From Vibrio atlanticus (GTDB lineage Bacteria > Pseudomonadota > Gammaproteobacteria > Enterobacterales > Vibrionaceae): a DNA stretch of 64,000 bases. The notes beneath the pieces are model-generated. The model worked only from the letters and a program-made list of their open reading frames with translations, was not told where the DNA came from and searched no databases. Every line of letters starts with the position of its first letter. Position 1 is the stretch's first letter. Shown piece after piece: positions 1 through 8,733 of the stretch. The position numbers were made by a program, and so were the translations under genes. Where the stretch lies: the NCBI RefSeq assembly GCF_024347315.1, contig NZ_AP025460.1, forward strand, positions 248,001 to 312,000. Direction: 5' to 3'.

Positions 1-1327
1 CAAACAAATCAAGAAGCTCTCGACAGATAAGCAAGCAAAGCAAGAATGGTTTCAGAAAAAACAGGACGCAGAGTTCAGTTTAAAAATTTACCAAGATAAC
101 GGTATTGAAGAAAAGCTTCAGAAGCAAATAGAGTTTGATCGAGATGAACGTAAACTTGTGGATGCGACAAGTAATGCAAAAAAATTCTATATGGAACTTC
201 AAGATTTCATTGAAGAGCAAAAAAGTATACTACTACTTTTAAGCAGTTATGAATCAAAAGAGAATAACCCGTTTTTTGAAGAGTACCGTAAGCTGTATCA
301 GCCTATTTTAGAACAACTTAAATTAATGGATAAAATAGCTTCAGGGTCAGCAACGCTCATCGAGCCTTTAGAGAGTAAACTTCAAAGCTTTAAGTTGGCT
401 AAAAATTCTAATAAAGAAGCTTTTGCAGAAATAGAGCGTAAGTTATCTGCCGAACTTAGGGAAAAGGGAATCCAATCTCTAAAAATTGAAGATTTTAGAA
501 AAATAAAAACGCAGATTGATCAAGCGGGGAAGGTGTTAAAAGCATTGGAGTTAAGTGATAGTAAGCATCAACAGCTTAAAGGTGATCTAACAGATGAGTT
601 GTGTAAACTTGAGCAATTAAGAACCGAAGAGTTCAATCAGATAGAAAAGTGCATTGCTCGTGTTAACCAACAAGACTCACCACTTAAAATATTGGCGAGC
701 TATAAATCGAATTCAACGTCTACGTTAAATATGATGCAGGATGCTTATAGGGGGAGTGGTATACGTGGTACGACTCTTCAGGGGCTTATCGAAAAGTTCG
801 GTGATTTTTGTTCAATGAGAAATGCATGGGATGATGTAAGAAAGATGGTCTCAAATTACGAAGTGTTTAATGAATACTTTCAAAAGAATATTGAAGAGCT
901 CTTAACTTGGCAAGTCCCTAATCAATATGTGATTGAATATCATGGTAAAGCTTTAAAGCAGCATTCACTTGGTCAAAGAGCTTCTGCATTAATGCTTTTT
1001 GTACTAAGTCAGCAAGATAACGATGTAGTGATAATTGATCAACCAGAAGATGATTTAGATAACCAAACAATATATGACGATGTAATTAAGATGCTCACAA
1101 AACTTAAGCCATCTACGCAATTTATTTTTGCTACTCATAATGCAAATATTCCGGTACTTGGGGATGCAGAGCAAGTTGTTTGCTGTCGTTATGACGATCA
1201 AAAGACAGAACTATTTTCAGGTAGTATTGATAATAAACAAGTTCAGCAACAGATTGTGTCAATAATGGAAGGTGGTCAAGAAGCCTTTGATAAACGTAAG
1301 CAGGTGTATGAAGTATGGAAGTCATAG
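1..1327 (+). CDS. PHP/SMC-type ATPase, C-terminal part (TrlF/Ppl-like), cut by the left edge
   Basis: The reading frame is open from the first bases of the window, so the GTG at 158 is only an internal codon and the N-terminus lies outside. What remains is a long coiled-coil region rich in Lys, Glu and Gln, then an ABC/SMC-type ATPase end: a signature-like SLGQR, a Walker B strand (VVIIDQPEDDLD) and a switch-histidine segment (FATHNANIP). These blocks match the C-terminal half of TrlF-family proteins, which join a PHP phosphoesterase domain to an SMC-like ATPase. The anti-phage protein Ppl has that architecture. The PHP domain is not visible here, so the family call is inferred. The stop overlaps the next gene by 13 bp, which suggests a coupled operon. 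Confidence 0.7.
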   Translation, partial: KQIKKLSTDKQAKQEWFQKKQDAEFSLKIYQDNGIEEKLQKQIEFDRDERKLVDATSNAKKFYMELQDFIEEQKSILLLLSSYESKENNPFFEEYRKLYQPILEQLKLMDKIASGSATLIEPLESKLQSFKLAKNSNKEAFAEIERKLSAELREKGIQSLKIEDFRKIKTQIDQAGKVLKALELSDSKHQQLKGDLTDELCKLEQLRTEEFNQIEKCIARVNQQDSPLKILASYKSNSTSTLNMMQDAYRGSGIRGTTLQGLIEKFGDFCSMRNAWDDVRKMVSNYEVFNEYFQKNIEELLTWQVPNQYVIEYHGKALKQHSLGQRASALMLFVLSQQDNDVVIIDQPEDDLDNQTIYDDVIKMLTKLKPSTQFIFATHNANIPVLGDAEQVVCCRYDDQKTELFSGSIDNKQVQQQIVSIMEGGQEAFDKRKQVYEVWKS

Positions 1328-2463
1328 AACTTATAGGGTTGATTGCTCGAGGCGAAGACAGTAAGCATCAATTCAAAGAACGAGTATCTCGAGCCAAAGA
1401 TATAGCTAAAGAATTGATTGCATTTAGTAACACAGAAGGCGGTAAGTTAATTGTTGGTGTTGCTGATGATCAGAGCGTAAATGGACTAACTGTAGATGAT
1501 TTGGAAAGTAGTAATCGTCTAATAGCTGATGCGGCAACAAATAATGTTAAACCTGCGATAAACCTTATAACAGAAAATGTTGAGCACCCTGATGGTATGG
1601 TAATCGTTGTTTCCATAGATAAGGGTATTCGTCCATGTGCGGATAACGATGGGCGTATTTGGGTGAAAAATGGTTCCGATAAACGAGCGGTGACAGCCAT
1701 TGAAGAGATGCAACGAATGTTTCAAGCTGCAACACTCGTCCATGCAGATGAACTTAAAGTTCAAAACACATCTATTGATGATATCGATATGGACTATTTT
1801 TCAGACTTTTTCCAAAATGTTGTTGGTGAAGATTTGTCTTCTCAATCAAGAAGTCATAGCGAGCTGCTAGAGTCGATGAACTTGATGCAAGAAGATAATT
1901 TAAATCTATGTGGTACGTTGTTGTTGGCACGGCAGCCTCAATTCAAATTACCAGCATTCATTGTAAAAGCAGTAGCTTTCCCTGGTACGGATATCACAGA
2001 CGAAGAGTACAATGATAGTAGAGATATTCATGGCAAATTAGGTGTTACTTATCAAGAATGTATGAGTTTTATACTTACCAATATCCGTCATGTGCAAGCT
2101 GGGCAAGGTTTTAATTCTGTAGGGGAGCCTGAAATACCTAAAATTGTGTTTGAAGAGTTAATTGCTAATGCATTGATCCATAGGGACTACTTCACCAAAG
2201 CTCCAGTGAAATTATTTGTGTTTTTAGATCGTATAGAAATCATTAGTCCTGGGCATCTACCAAATAACCTCACTATTGATAATATTGTTAATGGTAATTC
2301 TAACAGTCGAAATCCAATCATTGCTTCATTTGCGAGATATGTGCTTCCATATCGTGGTATTGGCAGCGGTGTTCAAAGGGCGATAAAAAATTGGCCCAAT
2401 ATTGAATTTATTGATAATAGAGATAAAAATGAGTTTAAAGTTGTGATTAAGAGAGAGTGTTGA
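1315..2463 (+). CDS. Schlafen AlbA_2-domain ATP-binding protein
   Basis: A 382-residue protein with two modules. Residues about 12-130 form an AlbA_2 (Schlafen AAA_4-type) domain, with the characteristic run from DSKHQFKE through KELIAFSNTEGGKLIVGV. The C-terminal third resembles the HATPase_c_4 domain of the same family: EELIANALIHRDY, then a Gly-rich loop GIGSGVQRA. Such proteins are usually annotated as putative DNA-binding or ATP-dependent helicase-like regulators, and many lie in defence islands. The ATG at 1315 overlaps the upstream ATPase gene by 13 bp, so the two are probably translated together. The exact biochemical role is unknown. Confidence 0.75.
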   Translation: MEVIELIGLIARGEDSKHQFKERVSRAKDIAKELIAFSNTEGGKLIVGVADDQSVNGLTVDDLESSNRLIADAATNNVKPAINLITENVEHPDGMVIVVSIDKGIRPCADNDGRIWVKNGSDKRAVTAIEEMQRMFQAATLVHADELKVQNTSIDDIDMDYFSDFFQNVVGEDLSSQSRSHSELLESMNLMQEDNLNLCGTLLLARQPQFKLPAFIVKAVAFPGTDITDEEYNDSRDIHGKLGVTYQECMSFILTNIRHVQAGQGFNSVGEPEIPKIVFEELIANALIHRDYFTKAPVKLFVFLDRIEIISPGHLPNNLTIDNIVNGNSNSRNPIIASFARYVLPYRGIGSGVQRAIKNWPNIEFIDNRDKNEFKVVIKREC

Positions 2464-2512
2464 TCTTATGTGCATAACTAAGCTTAGAATTAAATTACTT
2501 TAGTTGTTTAGC

Positions 2513-2541
2513 ACCTGTCTATAGAGACTCTAGGGTATAAT
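2513..2541 (+). promoter_or_regulatory. Putative promoter of a small RNA
   Basis: A perfect TATAAT lies at 2536-2541. No good -35 box is found at normal spacing (2513-2518 reads ACCTGT), so this promoter would be weak or activator-dependent. It sits upstream of a region that ends in a strong intrinsic terminator and contains no open reading frame. Confidence 0.4.
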
Positions 2542-2547
2542 GAGGGG

Positions 2548-2690
2548 TACAGTTGTTGTGTCTTGTTTTAATTTTCTCTTTAAACAAAGGCTTAGCTAAT
2601 CCTGGGCGGCATGATGTAACCATCCCCCTTTCTCGTAACAGAGAAAGCCATACATAAACTTTAGAACGGAGACCTCGGTCTCCGTTTTTT
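2548..2690 (+). ncRNA. Candidate intergenic small RNA (about 140 nt)
   Basis: A TATAAT box ends at 2541. About 100 bases downstream is a 7-bp stem (CTTTCTC at 2628-2634 with GAGAAAG at 2641-2647), then an intrinsic terminator at 2665-2690. No credible ORF lies between. A promoter, unstructured U/A-rich body, internal stem and terminator with a U tail is the usual layout of an Hfq-dependent sRNA. I do not recognise it as a named family; Spot 42, GcvB, RyhB, ArcZ and GlmZ do not match. It could also be the 3' end of a leader for something lost. Confidence 0.4.
2665..2690 (+). terminator. Rho-independent terminator
   Basis: A perfect 9-bp stem (AACGGAGAC / GTCTCCGTT) with a 4-base loop runs straight into a T6 tract. 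It ends the candidate sRNA, or possibly the upstream two-gene accessory operon. Confidence 0.8.
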
Positions 2691-2702
2691 ATGCTTTGAA
2701 AT

Positions 2703-2886
2703 CGTCACTCCCGACAGCGAGGCACGAGCGTGATAGGGAATCTGCTTTGGCTAAAGTGACGGAGGGGTTTGTGCTCTGAGATTCCAGATACTTCGTTCCT
2801 CAGTTCTGGAATGACGGTTGTTATTGTTTGAGTTGCTTTGTGTTTCGTTATTCCCTACAGCGAGGAACGAGCGTGATAGGGAATCT
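2703..2886. repeat. Dispersed palindromic repeat units (two related copies plus a middle piece)
   Basis: Two related units sit at 2703-2742 and 2846-2886. Both carry a core close to CAGCGAGGAACGAGCGTGA, followed by TAGGGAATCT. The second copy is flanked by ATTCCCTA and TAGGGAAT arms, making it palindromic. Between them (2778-2820) is a similar but diverged piece around GATTCCAGATACTTCG and TCTGGAATGACGG. The layout fits REP/MITE-like intergenic repeats rather than a gene. The rest of 2691-3099 shows nothing else I can identify. Confidence 0.6.
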
Positions 2887-3099
2887 TTATCGTCGACATA
2901 TAGAAACCTGACTGCCGATGGTTACTCTTGCCTCTCATGATATCCTCCGCTCAATATTGCTCTTTACGATTTTGAGTCTTATATTTAATGGTACAGTTAT
3001 GACATTGATTTAACATGGATAGCTGTTGAATAAAGGACAATAAATGCTTGATTGAATATGGATTGATCAAGTCAACAATAAGTCAGTGGAGACTCCCCA

Positions 3100-3657
3100 A
3101 TGAAAAAATTACTTTCAGTACTTGCTGTATCTGCAGCGGTAATGTCACCGGCAGCATTTGCTTCTTCGCCTGTTATGTTTTCAACGATCAATGGTTTTAA
3201 CGCTCCTGATTCAGATGCGGTTGGTGGTGTACGTCTGGCTCTGCTTCACGGGCAAGTCAATGACCTTAAAGGTGTCGACCTTGCAGTTGTTGGTATGTCT
3301 GAGACGCAAACCACGACAGGTGTGAACCTTGGTATTTTTGGTGCATCAAAAGTAAACCAAGAAATGACAGGTGCTTCACTAGGTTTCTTTAACTGGAACA
3401 CAGGTAAAACAACAGGTGTTAACCTAGGTGCTGTTAACATTACTAATGATGTAAAAGGCGCGAACGTGAGTTTCGTAAACTATTCTGAAGGGAACACTAT
3501 GGTGGATGTAGGCGCTGCGAACCTTTCAGAGGTGTCGACGGTTCAGGTTGGTATCTTCAACAAAACCAATAAAATTGAAGGTGTACAGATTGGTCTGATC
3601 AACTGTGCTGACAATGGTTTTTTCCCGTGCTTCCCAATTGTGAATTTCGCTAAGTAA
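3100..3657 (+). CDS. VC2662-family exported protein
   Basis: A 185-residue protein with a clear signal peptide (residues 1-21, cleavage after AFA). The mature part is built of short repeats with the pattern GVNLGxF / GANVSFVN / GVQIGLIN, which suggests a regular beta-rich fold like other surface-repeat proteins. Two Cys in the last 20 residues could pair. I recognise it as the VC2662-type family of Vibrio, which lies near efp in V. cholerae and does so here as well. It is expected in the periplasm or outer envelope. Its function is unknown. A ribosome site (GTGGAG) precedes the ATG. Confidence 0.75.
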   Translation: MKKLLSVLAVSAAVMSPAAFASSPVMFSTINGFNAPDSDAVGGVRLALLHGQVNDLKGVDLAVVGMSETQTTTGVNLGIFGASKVNQEMTGASLGFFNWNTGKTTGVNLGAVNITNDVKGANVSFVNYSEGNTMVDVGAANLSEVSTVQVGIFNKTNKIEGVQIGLINCADNGFFPCFPIVNFAK

Positions 3658-3735
3658 GACGGTAGCCGCGCTGGTTTCAATACTGGTGAGCGACGTTCTT
3701 ACCAAGGCTTAAAGCTATCCATGATTGAACCTATC

Positions 3736-3769
3736 AACGCCTTTACTTCTATGTTTAGGCGTTATTTTA
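3736..3769 (+). terminator. Probable terminator after the VC2662-like gene
   Basis: A 7-bp stem (AACGCCT at 3736-3742 / AGGCGTT at 3757-3763) is followed by ATTTT. The loop is long and the U tract short, so it is of moderate strength. Confidence 0.5.
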
Positions 3770-3885
3770 CATCTGCTATCTCACTCCTTAAACGTTACTG
3801 TAAGCATGTTGTTTTATACTTTTGTTGCGATGTTCTCACTTGTGAGTACAATGTGCGCTAAATTTTCAATGATGACTTATATGCT

Positions 3886-5364
3886 TTGATTAATCCCCAT
3901 ACCGTCGATTTTAAAAAGGCTTTCTTAAGTCTGACCGTCAGCTTTTTAGTGGTTTTTAGCTTGTTACTTGTTGATTCAGCGGAAGAGTCAGAAAAGCAGT
4001 ATGGAATTGAAAACCAAGGCGTGACACGCTCTTTAGCGGAGCTCACACAGATCATTAATGCGCTTGAGTACAACATTACAGCACTCTATCCATTGCATAG
4101 TGATACATACGTATTCTCACATGAGAAAAAGGTCGAAGGTAAGACGTGTTATTTCATTAGTGAAGAGCAACAAGCCACTCGATTTGATTTTATGTTCTCT
4201 GGCCCTAGTGAGATGTGCGATCTAAAGTCGGAGCTTCATTCAGAAGCTGGTAAGCGCATGTTTATCGCACCCACCATGGCTTACTTTGCGAATACTATTG
4301 ATACCATCTCTGCGATTTACTTTATCTCCAAAGATAAGTTTATCATCTCTTCGCCTTCTGATTTTGCTCGTTACATTAAAGGTGACACCTTTGATTCGAT
4401 CGTTAATAGCCGTCCTTATTGGGTGAATACGATTCGCTTTGGCTTAGCTCAGGGCCAAGACCAGGTGGTGTATACCGGGCAGTACGATGACTACCTAACG
4501 GGGAAGAAGGTTGTAACCTTAACCAAAGGTATCTATGTGGATGGCGAGTTTAAAGGGGTACTCGGTGTTGATGGCTACGTCTCTAATCTGGTCTCGAATC
4601 CCGTTCATGGATACAAGGTGACGAGTGCAAGAGGTGTGAACAAATATGGGGTGTTGGACTTTACCTATTCACGGCCTTTGTATGTCGATGGAGTTAATAC
4701 AGAGTTGTACCTGACTATTGAAGAAGGAAAGAGCGAGCACTTCTTACATATACTGGAACTGGAGCGGGTCCAGTTACTGATTTTATTGGCTTTGTACTTT
4801 GTTTCAGCGTTATGGTTATGGCGATTTTATATCAGGCAAGAGCATCAGCGTTTGAATGATTTAGCCATGCAGGATCCTCTTACTGGGTTGTTAAATCGAA
4901 GAGGCTTTGAAGAGCGCTTATTAGCACAAGGTGAAGAACCGATTATTGGTGTTGGCGTATTTGATATCGATGATTTCAAAGAGGTGAATGACCAGTATGG
5001 TCATAAGGTGGGGGATGAGGTGATTTGTCATGTTGCCCAGTTAATGCTGAACAGTGTTAGGCAGCAAGATATTGTGGCTCGATTTGGTGGTGAAGAGTTT
5101 GTTGTCGCGATTACGGGTGAATCATCCGAATTACTGTCATCGATCTTTGAACGAATTCAAAACGACATTAGCCTACAAAGCTATCGATGTCTGACAGGCG
5201 ACAAGATTAATATCTCAGCATCTGGGGGGGCAACGCTTTACTCTCTGAGTAAGTTCGACAGTATTGGACATTTGTGGGAAAACCAAAGTATTCGTTCATC
5301 TGATGAGCAGCTTTATAAAGCGAAGGCGGCGGGCAAGAATCAAGTGAATATTCACGTACATTAA
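3886..5364 (+). CDS. Membrane-bound diguanylate cyclase with periplasmic sensor
   Basis: A 492-residue protein expected to make cyclic-di-GMP from two GTP. A membrane segment at about residues 12-30 and a second at about 295-315 bracket a ~260-residue periplasmic sensor that looks CACHE-like. The cytoplasmic GGDEF domain starts at about residue 329 (DPLTGLLNRRGF). The active-site loop is GGEEF (about residue 401), a competent variant. An RxxD product-inhibition site (RQQD) lies five residues before it, so feedback inhibition is likely. No EAL domain is present. The start is a TTG at 3886; an in-frame stop at 3859 rules out a much longer form, and the Shine-Dalgarno is weak. Confidence 0.85.
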   Translation: MINPHTVDFKKAFLSLTVSFLVVFSLLLVDSAEESEKQYGIENQGVTRSLAELTQIINALEYNITALYPLHSDTYVFSHEKKVEGKTCYFISEEQQATRFDFMFSGPSEMCDLKSELHSEAGKRMFIAPTMAYFANTIDTISAIYFISKDKFIISSPSDFARYIKGDTFDSIVNSRPYWVNTIRFGLAQGQDQVVYTGQYDDYLTGKKVVTLTKGIYVDGEFKGVLGVDGYVSNLVSNPVHGYKVTSARGVNKYGVLDFTYSRPLYVDGVNTELYLTIEEGKSEHFLHILELERVQLLILLALYFVSALWLWRFYIRQEHQRLNDLAMQDPLTGLLNRRGFEERLLAQGEEPIIGVGVFDIDDFKEVNDQYGHKVGDEVICHVAQLMLNSVRQQDIVARFGGEEFVVAITGESSELLSSIFERIQNDISLQSYRCLTGDKINISASGGATLYSLSKFDSIGHLWENQSIRSSDEQLYKAKAAGKNQVNIHVH

Positions 5365-5380
5365 TTCGTGAGTGCATTAT

Positions 5381-5408
5381 AGAGCCTAGTCGTTTGACTA
5401 GGCTCTTT
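5381..5408. terminator. Bidirectional terminator between convergent genes
   Basis: An 11-bp perfect stem (AGAGCCTAGTC / GACTAGGCTCT) with a GTTT loop lies between the 3' ends of the diguanylate cyclase and mgtC genes. Confidence 0.7.
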
Positions 5409-5439
5409 CACCTAAGGAAAAATGTCTTCCTGATAGATG

Positions 5440-5928
5440 TTATTTTTTGACGCGGACTTTTCTCATCCACTTTTGGTGAACACCGCGACGTAGGCTTTGG
5501 AAGCTGTTTTCTACCTTGTCGACACCAAGCAGGATAACTAACGCCATTAACGTGATAATAACCGACTGGGAAAGATGCCCTAGTGCAATCATCATTCCTA
5601 GAGCGGCTAGCACCCAAATAATCGCGGCAGAAGTGACACCATGAATCTTGCCATCCAATGTCATCATTACCCCTGCACCAAGGAAACCCACCCCAGTAAT
5701 GATTTGACCAAGCACACGAGCTTGATCGAGCGTGTTAGGGGAAAGGCTGATCGCCATGGTTAGGAAGAAATAGGTGCCGCTGATGATCAGAATCGATGTC
5801 CTGATCCCTACCGGTTTGCCGCGTGTTTGCCTTTCGATGCCGATTAACGAACCACACAGCATGCATACTGCAAGGCCAGCCCAGCTAAAGGGGGCAAGGT
5901 TGAGAGTTTGTTCTATAAATTGTGACAT
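5440..5928 (-). CDS. MgtC/SapB family inner-membrane protein
   Basis: A 162-residue hydrophobic protein with four or five predicted membrane helices. It carries the MgtC/SapB blocks: CGSLIGIERQTRGKPVGIRT, then GVGFLGAGVMM and GVTSAAIIWVLAALGM. The family is linked to Mg2+ limitation and, in pathogens, to control of the F1Fo ATPase. The short basic tail (about residues 145-162) is cytoplasmic. It lacks the ~70-residue C-terminal domain of Salmonella MgtC, so it belongs to the short subgroup and its substrate or partner cannot be assigned. It appears monocistronic. Confidence 0.85.
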   Translation of the reverse strand: MSQFIEQTLNLAPFSWAGLAVCMLCGSLIGIERQTRGKPVGIRTSILIISGTYFFLTMAISLSPNTLDQARVLGQIITGVGFLGAGVMMTLDGKIHGVTSAAIIWVLAALGMMIALGHLSQSVIITLMALVILLGVDKVENSFQSLRRGVHQKWMRKVRVKK

Positions 5929-6105
5929 ATCACCCCTCCTAAAAATTTAGAATAGAGCCGAGTATGCTAATAATAGACCGGACGATCGAACAAAAACTTT
6001 TTGTCTTAACGATTGATGTGGAGTAGCCAGTCGAGAGGTGTGTGTTATTTCTGTCGCTTCTTGATACACAAGACGATAAGAAGCGACGATTGTTTCGAGA
6101 TAGGG

Positions 6106-7128
6106 TTATTCAATATGCAGGTCGAGCTGTGTTTTGCTACTGCGGCCGCCAATTTCGCGAGTTAACTTAGGTACTAGGTAGCCCGAAACCTCAGCGATCA
6201 AACCCCTGAAGTGCATTTTTGCCTCTTCATCTGAGATATAGAAATGAGCAGCGCCCTGAACTTTATCAAGTACATGCATGTAGTAAGGTAAAATACCGGC
6301 GTCGAATAGCTTTTCACTTAATTTTTTCAATGAGTTAGTGCTGTTATTTACGCCTTTAAGCATCACGCCTTGGTTAAGCAGAGTCGCGCCAGTTTGCTTC
6401 AGCTTGTAGAAGGCTTGTTTGAGCTCTAAATTGATTTCATTAGCATGATTAATATGGCTGACCATCACCACATTGAGGCGAGTTTGAGCTAACAATTGGC
6501 ACAGCTCATCCGTCACTCGAGCTGGGATCACAACCGGTAATCGGCTGTGGATTCGAACGGTTTTCACATGTGGAATTTGTTCGATAGCATTGATCAGCCA
6601 CTCTAGTTCGCTGTCTTTGGCCATCAAAGGGTCACCACCGGATAAGATAACCTCGTTAATCTCGGGATGTTGAGCCACATAATCGAGGCTGGTTTGCCAA
6701 ACAGACTTGGATCCTTTGTTATCTTGGTATGGGAAATGCCGGCGGAAGCAGTAGCGGCAGTTGATAGCACAACCACCTTTCACAATCATCAATGCGCGAC
6801 TTTTGTATTTGTGCAGTAACCCGGGGATTGCGTTGTCTTGCTCTTCCAACGGGTCGGCCGAATAACCTTGGTGTACTTCGAACTCTTCGTTGAGCGGTAA
6901 CACCTGACGCAATAGAGGGTCGTGTGGGTTGCCTTTTTCCATTCGTTCAACAAAGCTAAGAGGAACTCGAAGTGAAAACAGCTCACGTGCTGCGAATCCT
7001 TTTTGCCACGGTGTTGGGTCTATTTCCAATGCTTCAAGCAGTTTTGTCGGGTCAGAGATCGCATTCGATAGTTGTTTGAGCCAGTTTTGCTCAACAGATT
7101 CGACTTTTCGGGTTATGATATGCGGCAT
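6106..7128 (-). CDS. epmB: EF-P (R)-beta-lysylation enzyme, lysine 2,3-aminomutase EpmB
   Basis: A 340-residue radical SAM enzyme that converts (S)-alpha-lysine to (R)-beta-lysine for transfer to EF-P. The iron-sulfur motif CxxxCxxC is at Cys120, Cys124 and Cys127, followed by RRHFPYQD. EVILSGGDPL is the SAM-binding GGDP block. It lacks the N- and C-terminal extensions of clostridial KamA, which fits the EpmB branch. It is divergent from efp, its pathway target, with only 33 bp between the two start codons. The other pathway gene, epmA, is 4.7 kb away in this window. Confidence 0.92.
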   Translation of the reverse strand: MPHIITRKVESVEQNWLKQLSNAISDPTKLLEALEIDPTPWQKGFAARELFSLRVPLSFVERMEKGNPHDPLLRQVLPLNEEFEVHQGYSADPLEEQDNAIPGLLHKYKSRALMIVKGGCAINCRYCFRRHFPYQDNKGSKSVWQTSLDYVAQHPEINEVILSGGDPLMAKDSELEWLINAIEQIPHVKTVRIHSRLPVVIPARVTDELCQLLAQTRLNVVMVSHINHANEINLELKQAFYKLKQTGATLLNQGVMLKGVNNSTNSLKKLSEKLFDAGILPYYMHVLDKVQGAAHFYISDEEAKMHFRGLIAEVSGYLVPKLTREIGGRSSKTQLDLHIE

Positions 7129-7161
7129 TGAAATTAACTCAAAGATGTGGAAGAGAAAATC

Positions 7162-7728
7162 ATGGCGTCAGTAAGCACCAATGAATTCAAAGGCGGTTTA
7201 AAATTCATGTTAGATAACGAGCCTTGCGCAATTATCGACAATGAATACGTTAAGCCAGGTAAAGGCCAAGCGTTTAACCGTGTAAAACTTCGTAAACTGC
7301 TGTCAGGCAAAGTGTTAGAGAAAACATTTAAGTCAGGCGAAAGCTTCGAGCTTGCAGATGTTGTTGACGTTGAACTAGGCTACCTATACAACGACGGCGA
7401 ATTCTACCACTTCATGAACAACGAAACATTTGAGCAAATCGCAGCAGACGTAAAAGCAGTCGCTGATTCAGCAAAATGGTTAGTTGAAAATGACGTTTGT
7501 ACTCTAACGTTGTGGAATGATAACCCTATCACTGTTACTCCGCCAAACTTTGTTGAGATCGAAGTAACTGAAACTGATCCTGGCCTTAAAGGCGATACAC
7601 AGGGTACGGGTGGTAAACCTGCAACTCTAGCAACAGGCGCGGTAGTTCGTGTTCCTCTATTCATCGCTATCGGTGAAGTTGTTAAAGTTGATACTCGTAC
7701 TGGCGAATACGTTGGTCGTGTGAAGTAA
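7162..7728 (+). CDS. efp: Translation elongation factor P
   Basis: A 188-residue KOW/OB-fold factor that relieves ribosome stalling at consecutive prolines. The modified residue is Lys34 in the KPGKGQ loop, the acceptor of beta-lysine added by EpmA after EpmB makes it. The C-terminal signature [18 protein letters not shown] is intact. I chose the ATG at 7162 over an in-frame GTG at 7147 because it gives the canonical length and places GGAAGA at normal spacing. The divergent epmB start is 33 bp away, so the two promoters must overlap. Confidence 0.97.
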   Translation: MASVSTNEFKGGLKFMLDNEPCAIIDNEYVKPGKGQAFNRVKLRKLLSGKVLEKTFKSGESFELADVVDVELGYLYNDGEFYHFMNNETFEQIAADVKAVADSAKWLVENDVCTLTLWNDNPITVTPPNFVEIEVTETDPGLKGDTQGTGGKPATLATGAVVRVPLFIAIGEVVKVDTRTGEYVGRVK

Positions 7729-7772
7729 TTTGATTGTGTCCATCTTGTTTAAGGTGGCTCAGTGAAATAGAA

Positions 7773-7798
7773 AAGGTCGCTTATGAGCGGCCTTTTTT
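7773..7798 (+). terminator. efp terminator
   Basis: A 9-bp stem (AAGGTCGCT / AGCGGCCTT, one G-U pair) with a TATG loop precedes a T tract. Confidence 0.8.
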
Positions 7799-7815
7799 GT
7801 ATCTGGCGATCGGAG

Positions 7816-7945
7816 AAGAGCAGATTCGAGTAAACGAGATTCGACAAGTAACAAAAAAGCAGAACAAGATAATCCTGTTCTGCTTCTAGTATTTTCGTTC
7901 TTAAACTCTTCGAATCTCAGTTACCCGAATCTCGAATCTGCTCTT
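7816..7945. repeat. Inverted-repeat intergenic element enclosing the frd terminator
   Basis: AAGAGCAGATTCGAG at 7816-7830 is repeated in exact inverse at 7931-7945. A second inner pair is built on GAGATTCGA. The whole stretch is a roughly 130-bp imperfect palindrome between efp and frdD, in the style of a small non-coding mobile repeat. Confidence 0.55.
7852..7890 (-). terminator. Terminator of the frdABCD operon
   Basis: AGCAGAACA and TGTTCTGCT form a strong stem. Read on the minus strand it is followed by a T6 tract (the A run at 7852-7858 on the plus strand). Confidence 0.75.
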
Positions 7946-7950
7946 AACTG

Positions 7951-8337
7951 TTAAATCATAAAAATGAAGATAACAGATAGCGCGCTGATTAGGCCTGCAA
8001 CGAAGTAGCAACCCACTTTACCAGCAACACCGACGTGGAACTTAAGGTCGTGCATGCCGTGGTGAAGACGGTGCATTGCGTGCCACATTGGCAGTGCTAG
8101 CGTACCGATGATGAATAGCGCACCGATAATGCTGGTGGCAAACTCAGAGACACGCTCGTAGCTCATTGCATCCGCATCGATTATGCCCATTGGCACCAAG
8201 ATACCCAGCACTAGAATCGTGATTGGTGTAATCATCGCGAACCAAGTACCGCCAGCGCCGAATAGGCCCCACCAGATTGGTTCATCAGAGCGTTTCGGAT
8301 TGTGGTTAACAGGTTTCACTTTGTAATTTGTGGTCAT
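7951..8337 (-). CDS. frdD: Fumarate reductase membrane anchor subunit D
   Basis: A 128-residue hydrophobic subunit with three membrane helices that, with FrdC, anchors fumarate reductase and passes electrons from menaquinol. [13 protein letters not shown] is the conserved His-rich helix end. I place the start at the ATG at 8337, behind a perfect AAGGAG; a longer frame to 8397 would overlap frdC and lacks a ribosome site. It is the last gene of frdABCD. Confidence 0.93.
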   Translation of the reverse strand: MTTNYKVKPVNHNPKRSDEPIWWGLFGAGGTWFAMITPITILVLGILVPMGIIDADAMSYERVSEFATSIIGALFIIGTLALPMWHAMHRLHHGMHDLKFHVGVAGKVGCYFVAGLISALSVIFIFMI

Positions 8338-8348
8338 AACGAAGCTCC

Positions 8349-8732
8349 TTACACCACCATCAGAACGATTAAAGAAATAAATGCCACCGCTGCCCACTGG
8401 GTCAGTACGATGATTCTTTTATCTACCAATTTGCCTTTAAGACGGATTGGCATTACTTGAGGCATCATGCTGAAGAAGGTCTGAGCGTGCAGTAAGCTGC
8501 CAAGCAGTGCCACGATGTTGATACCAACAACGATAGGGTTAGCCATAAAGCTCAACCAACCTTCCCACGCTTCAGGACCTTTCACTAGCGAACCCAAACC
8601 GAAGGTTAGGAACAGAGTGAATAGAATCAAAGGCAGTACAGTCGCTTCACGTAGCATGTAGAAGCGGTAAAACGGATGGTTGCTCCACCACGTTCTCTTC
8701 ATCTCACGAACATAAGGCTTACGATTGCTCAT
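8349..8732 (-). CDS. frdC: Fumarate reductase membrane anchor subunit C
   Basis: A 127-residue membrane subunit with three helices. The N-terminal block [13 protein letters not shown] is conserved in FrdC, and a Glu in the first helix (MLREATVLP) corresponds to the residue implicated in quinol chemistry in E. coli. It starts one base after frdB ends, so the genes are tightly coupled. Confidence 0.94.
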   Translation of the reverse strand: MSNRKPYVREMKRTWWSNHPFYRFYMLREATVLPLILFTLFLTFGLGSLVKGPEAWEGWLSFMANPIVVGINIVALLGSLLHAQTFFSMMPQVMPIRLKGKLVDKRIIVLTQWAAVAFISLIVLMVV

Positions 8733-8733
8733 A

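Noticed and set aside
2703..2886. CRISPR array
   Set aside because: Only two related units at irregular spacing, and they are palindromic intergenic repeats.
7147..7161. GTG start for efp five codons upstream
   Set aside because: It would destroy the ribosome site of the ATG at 7162 and give a non-canonical N-terminus.
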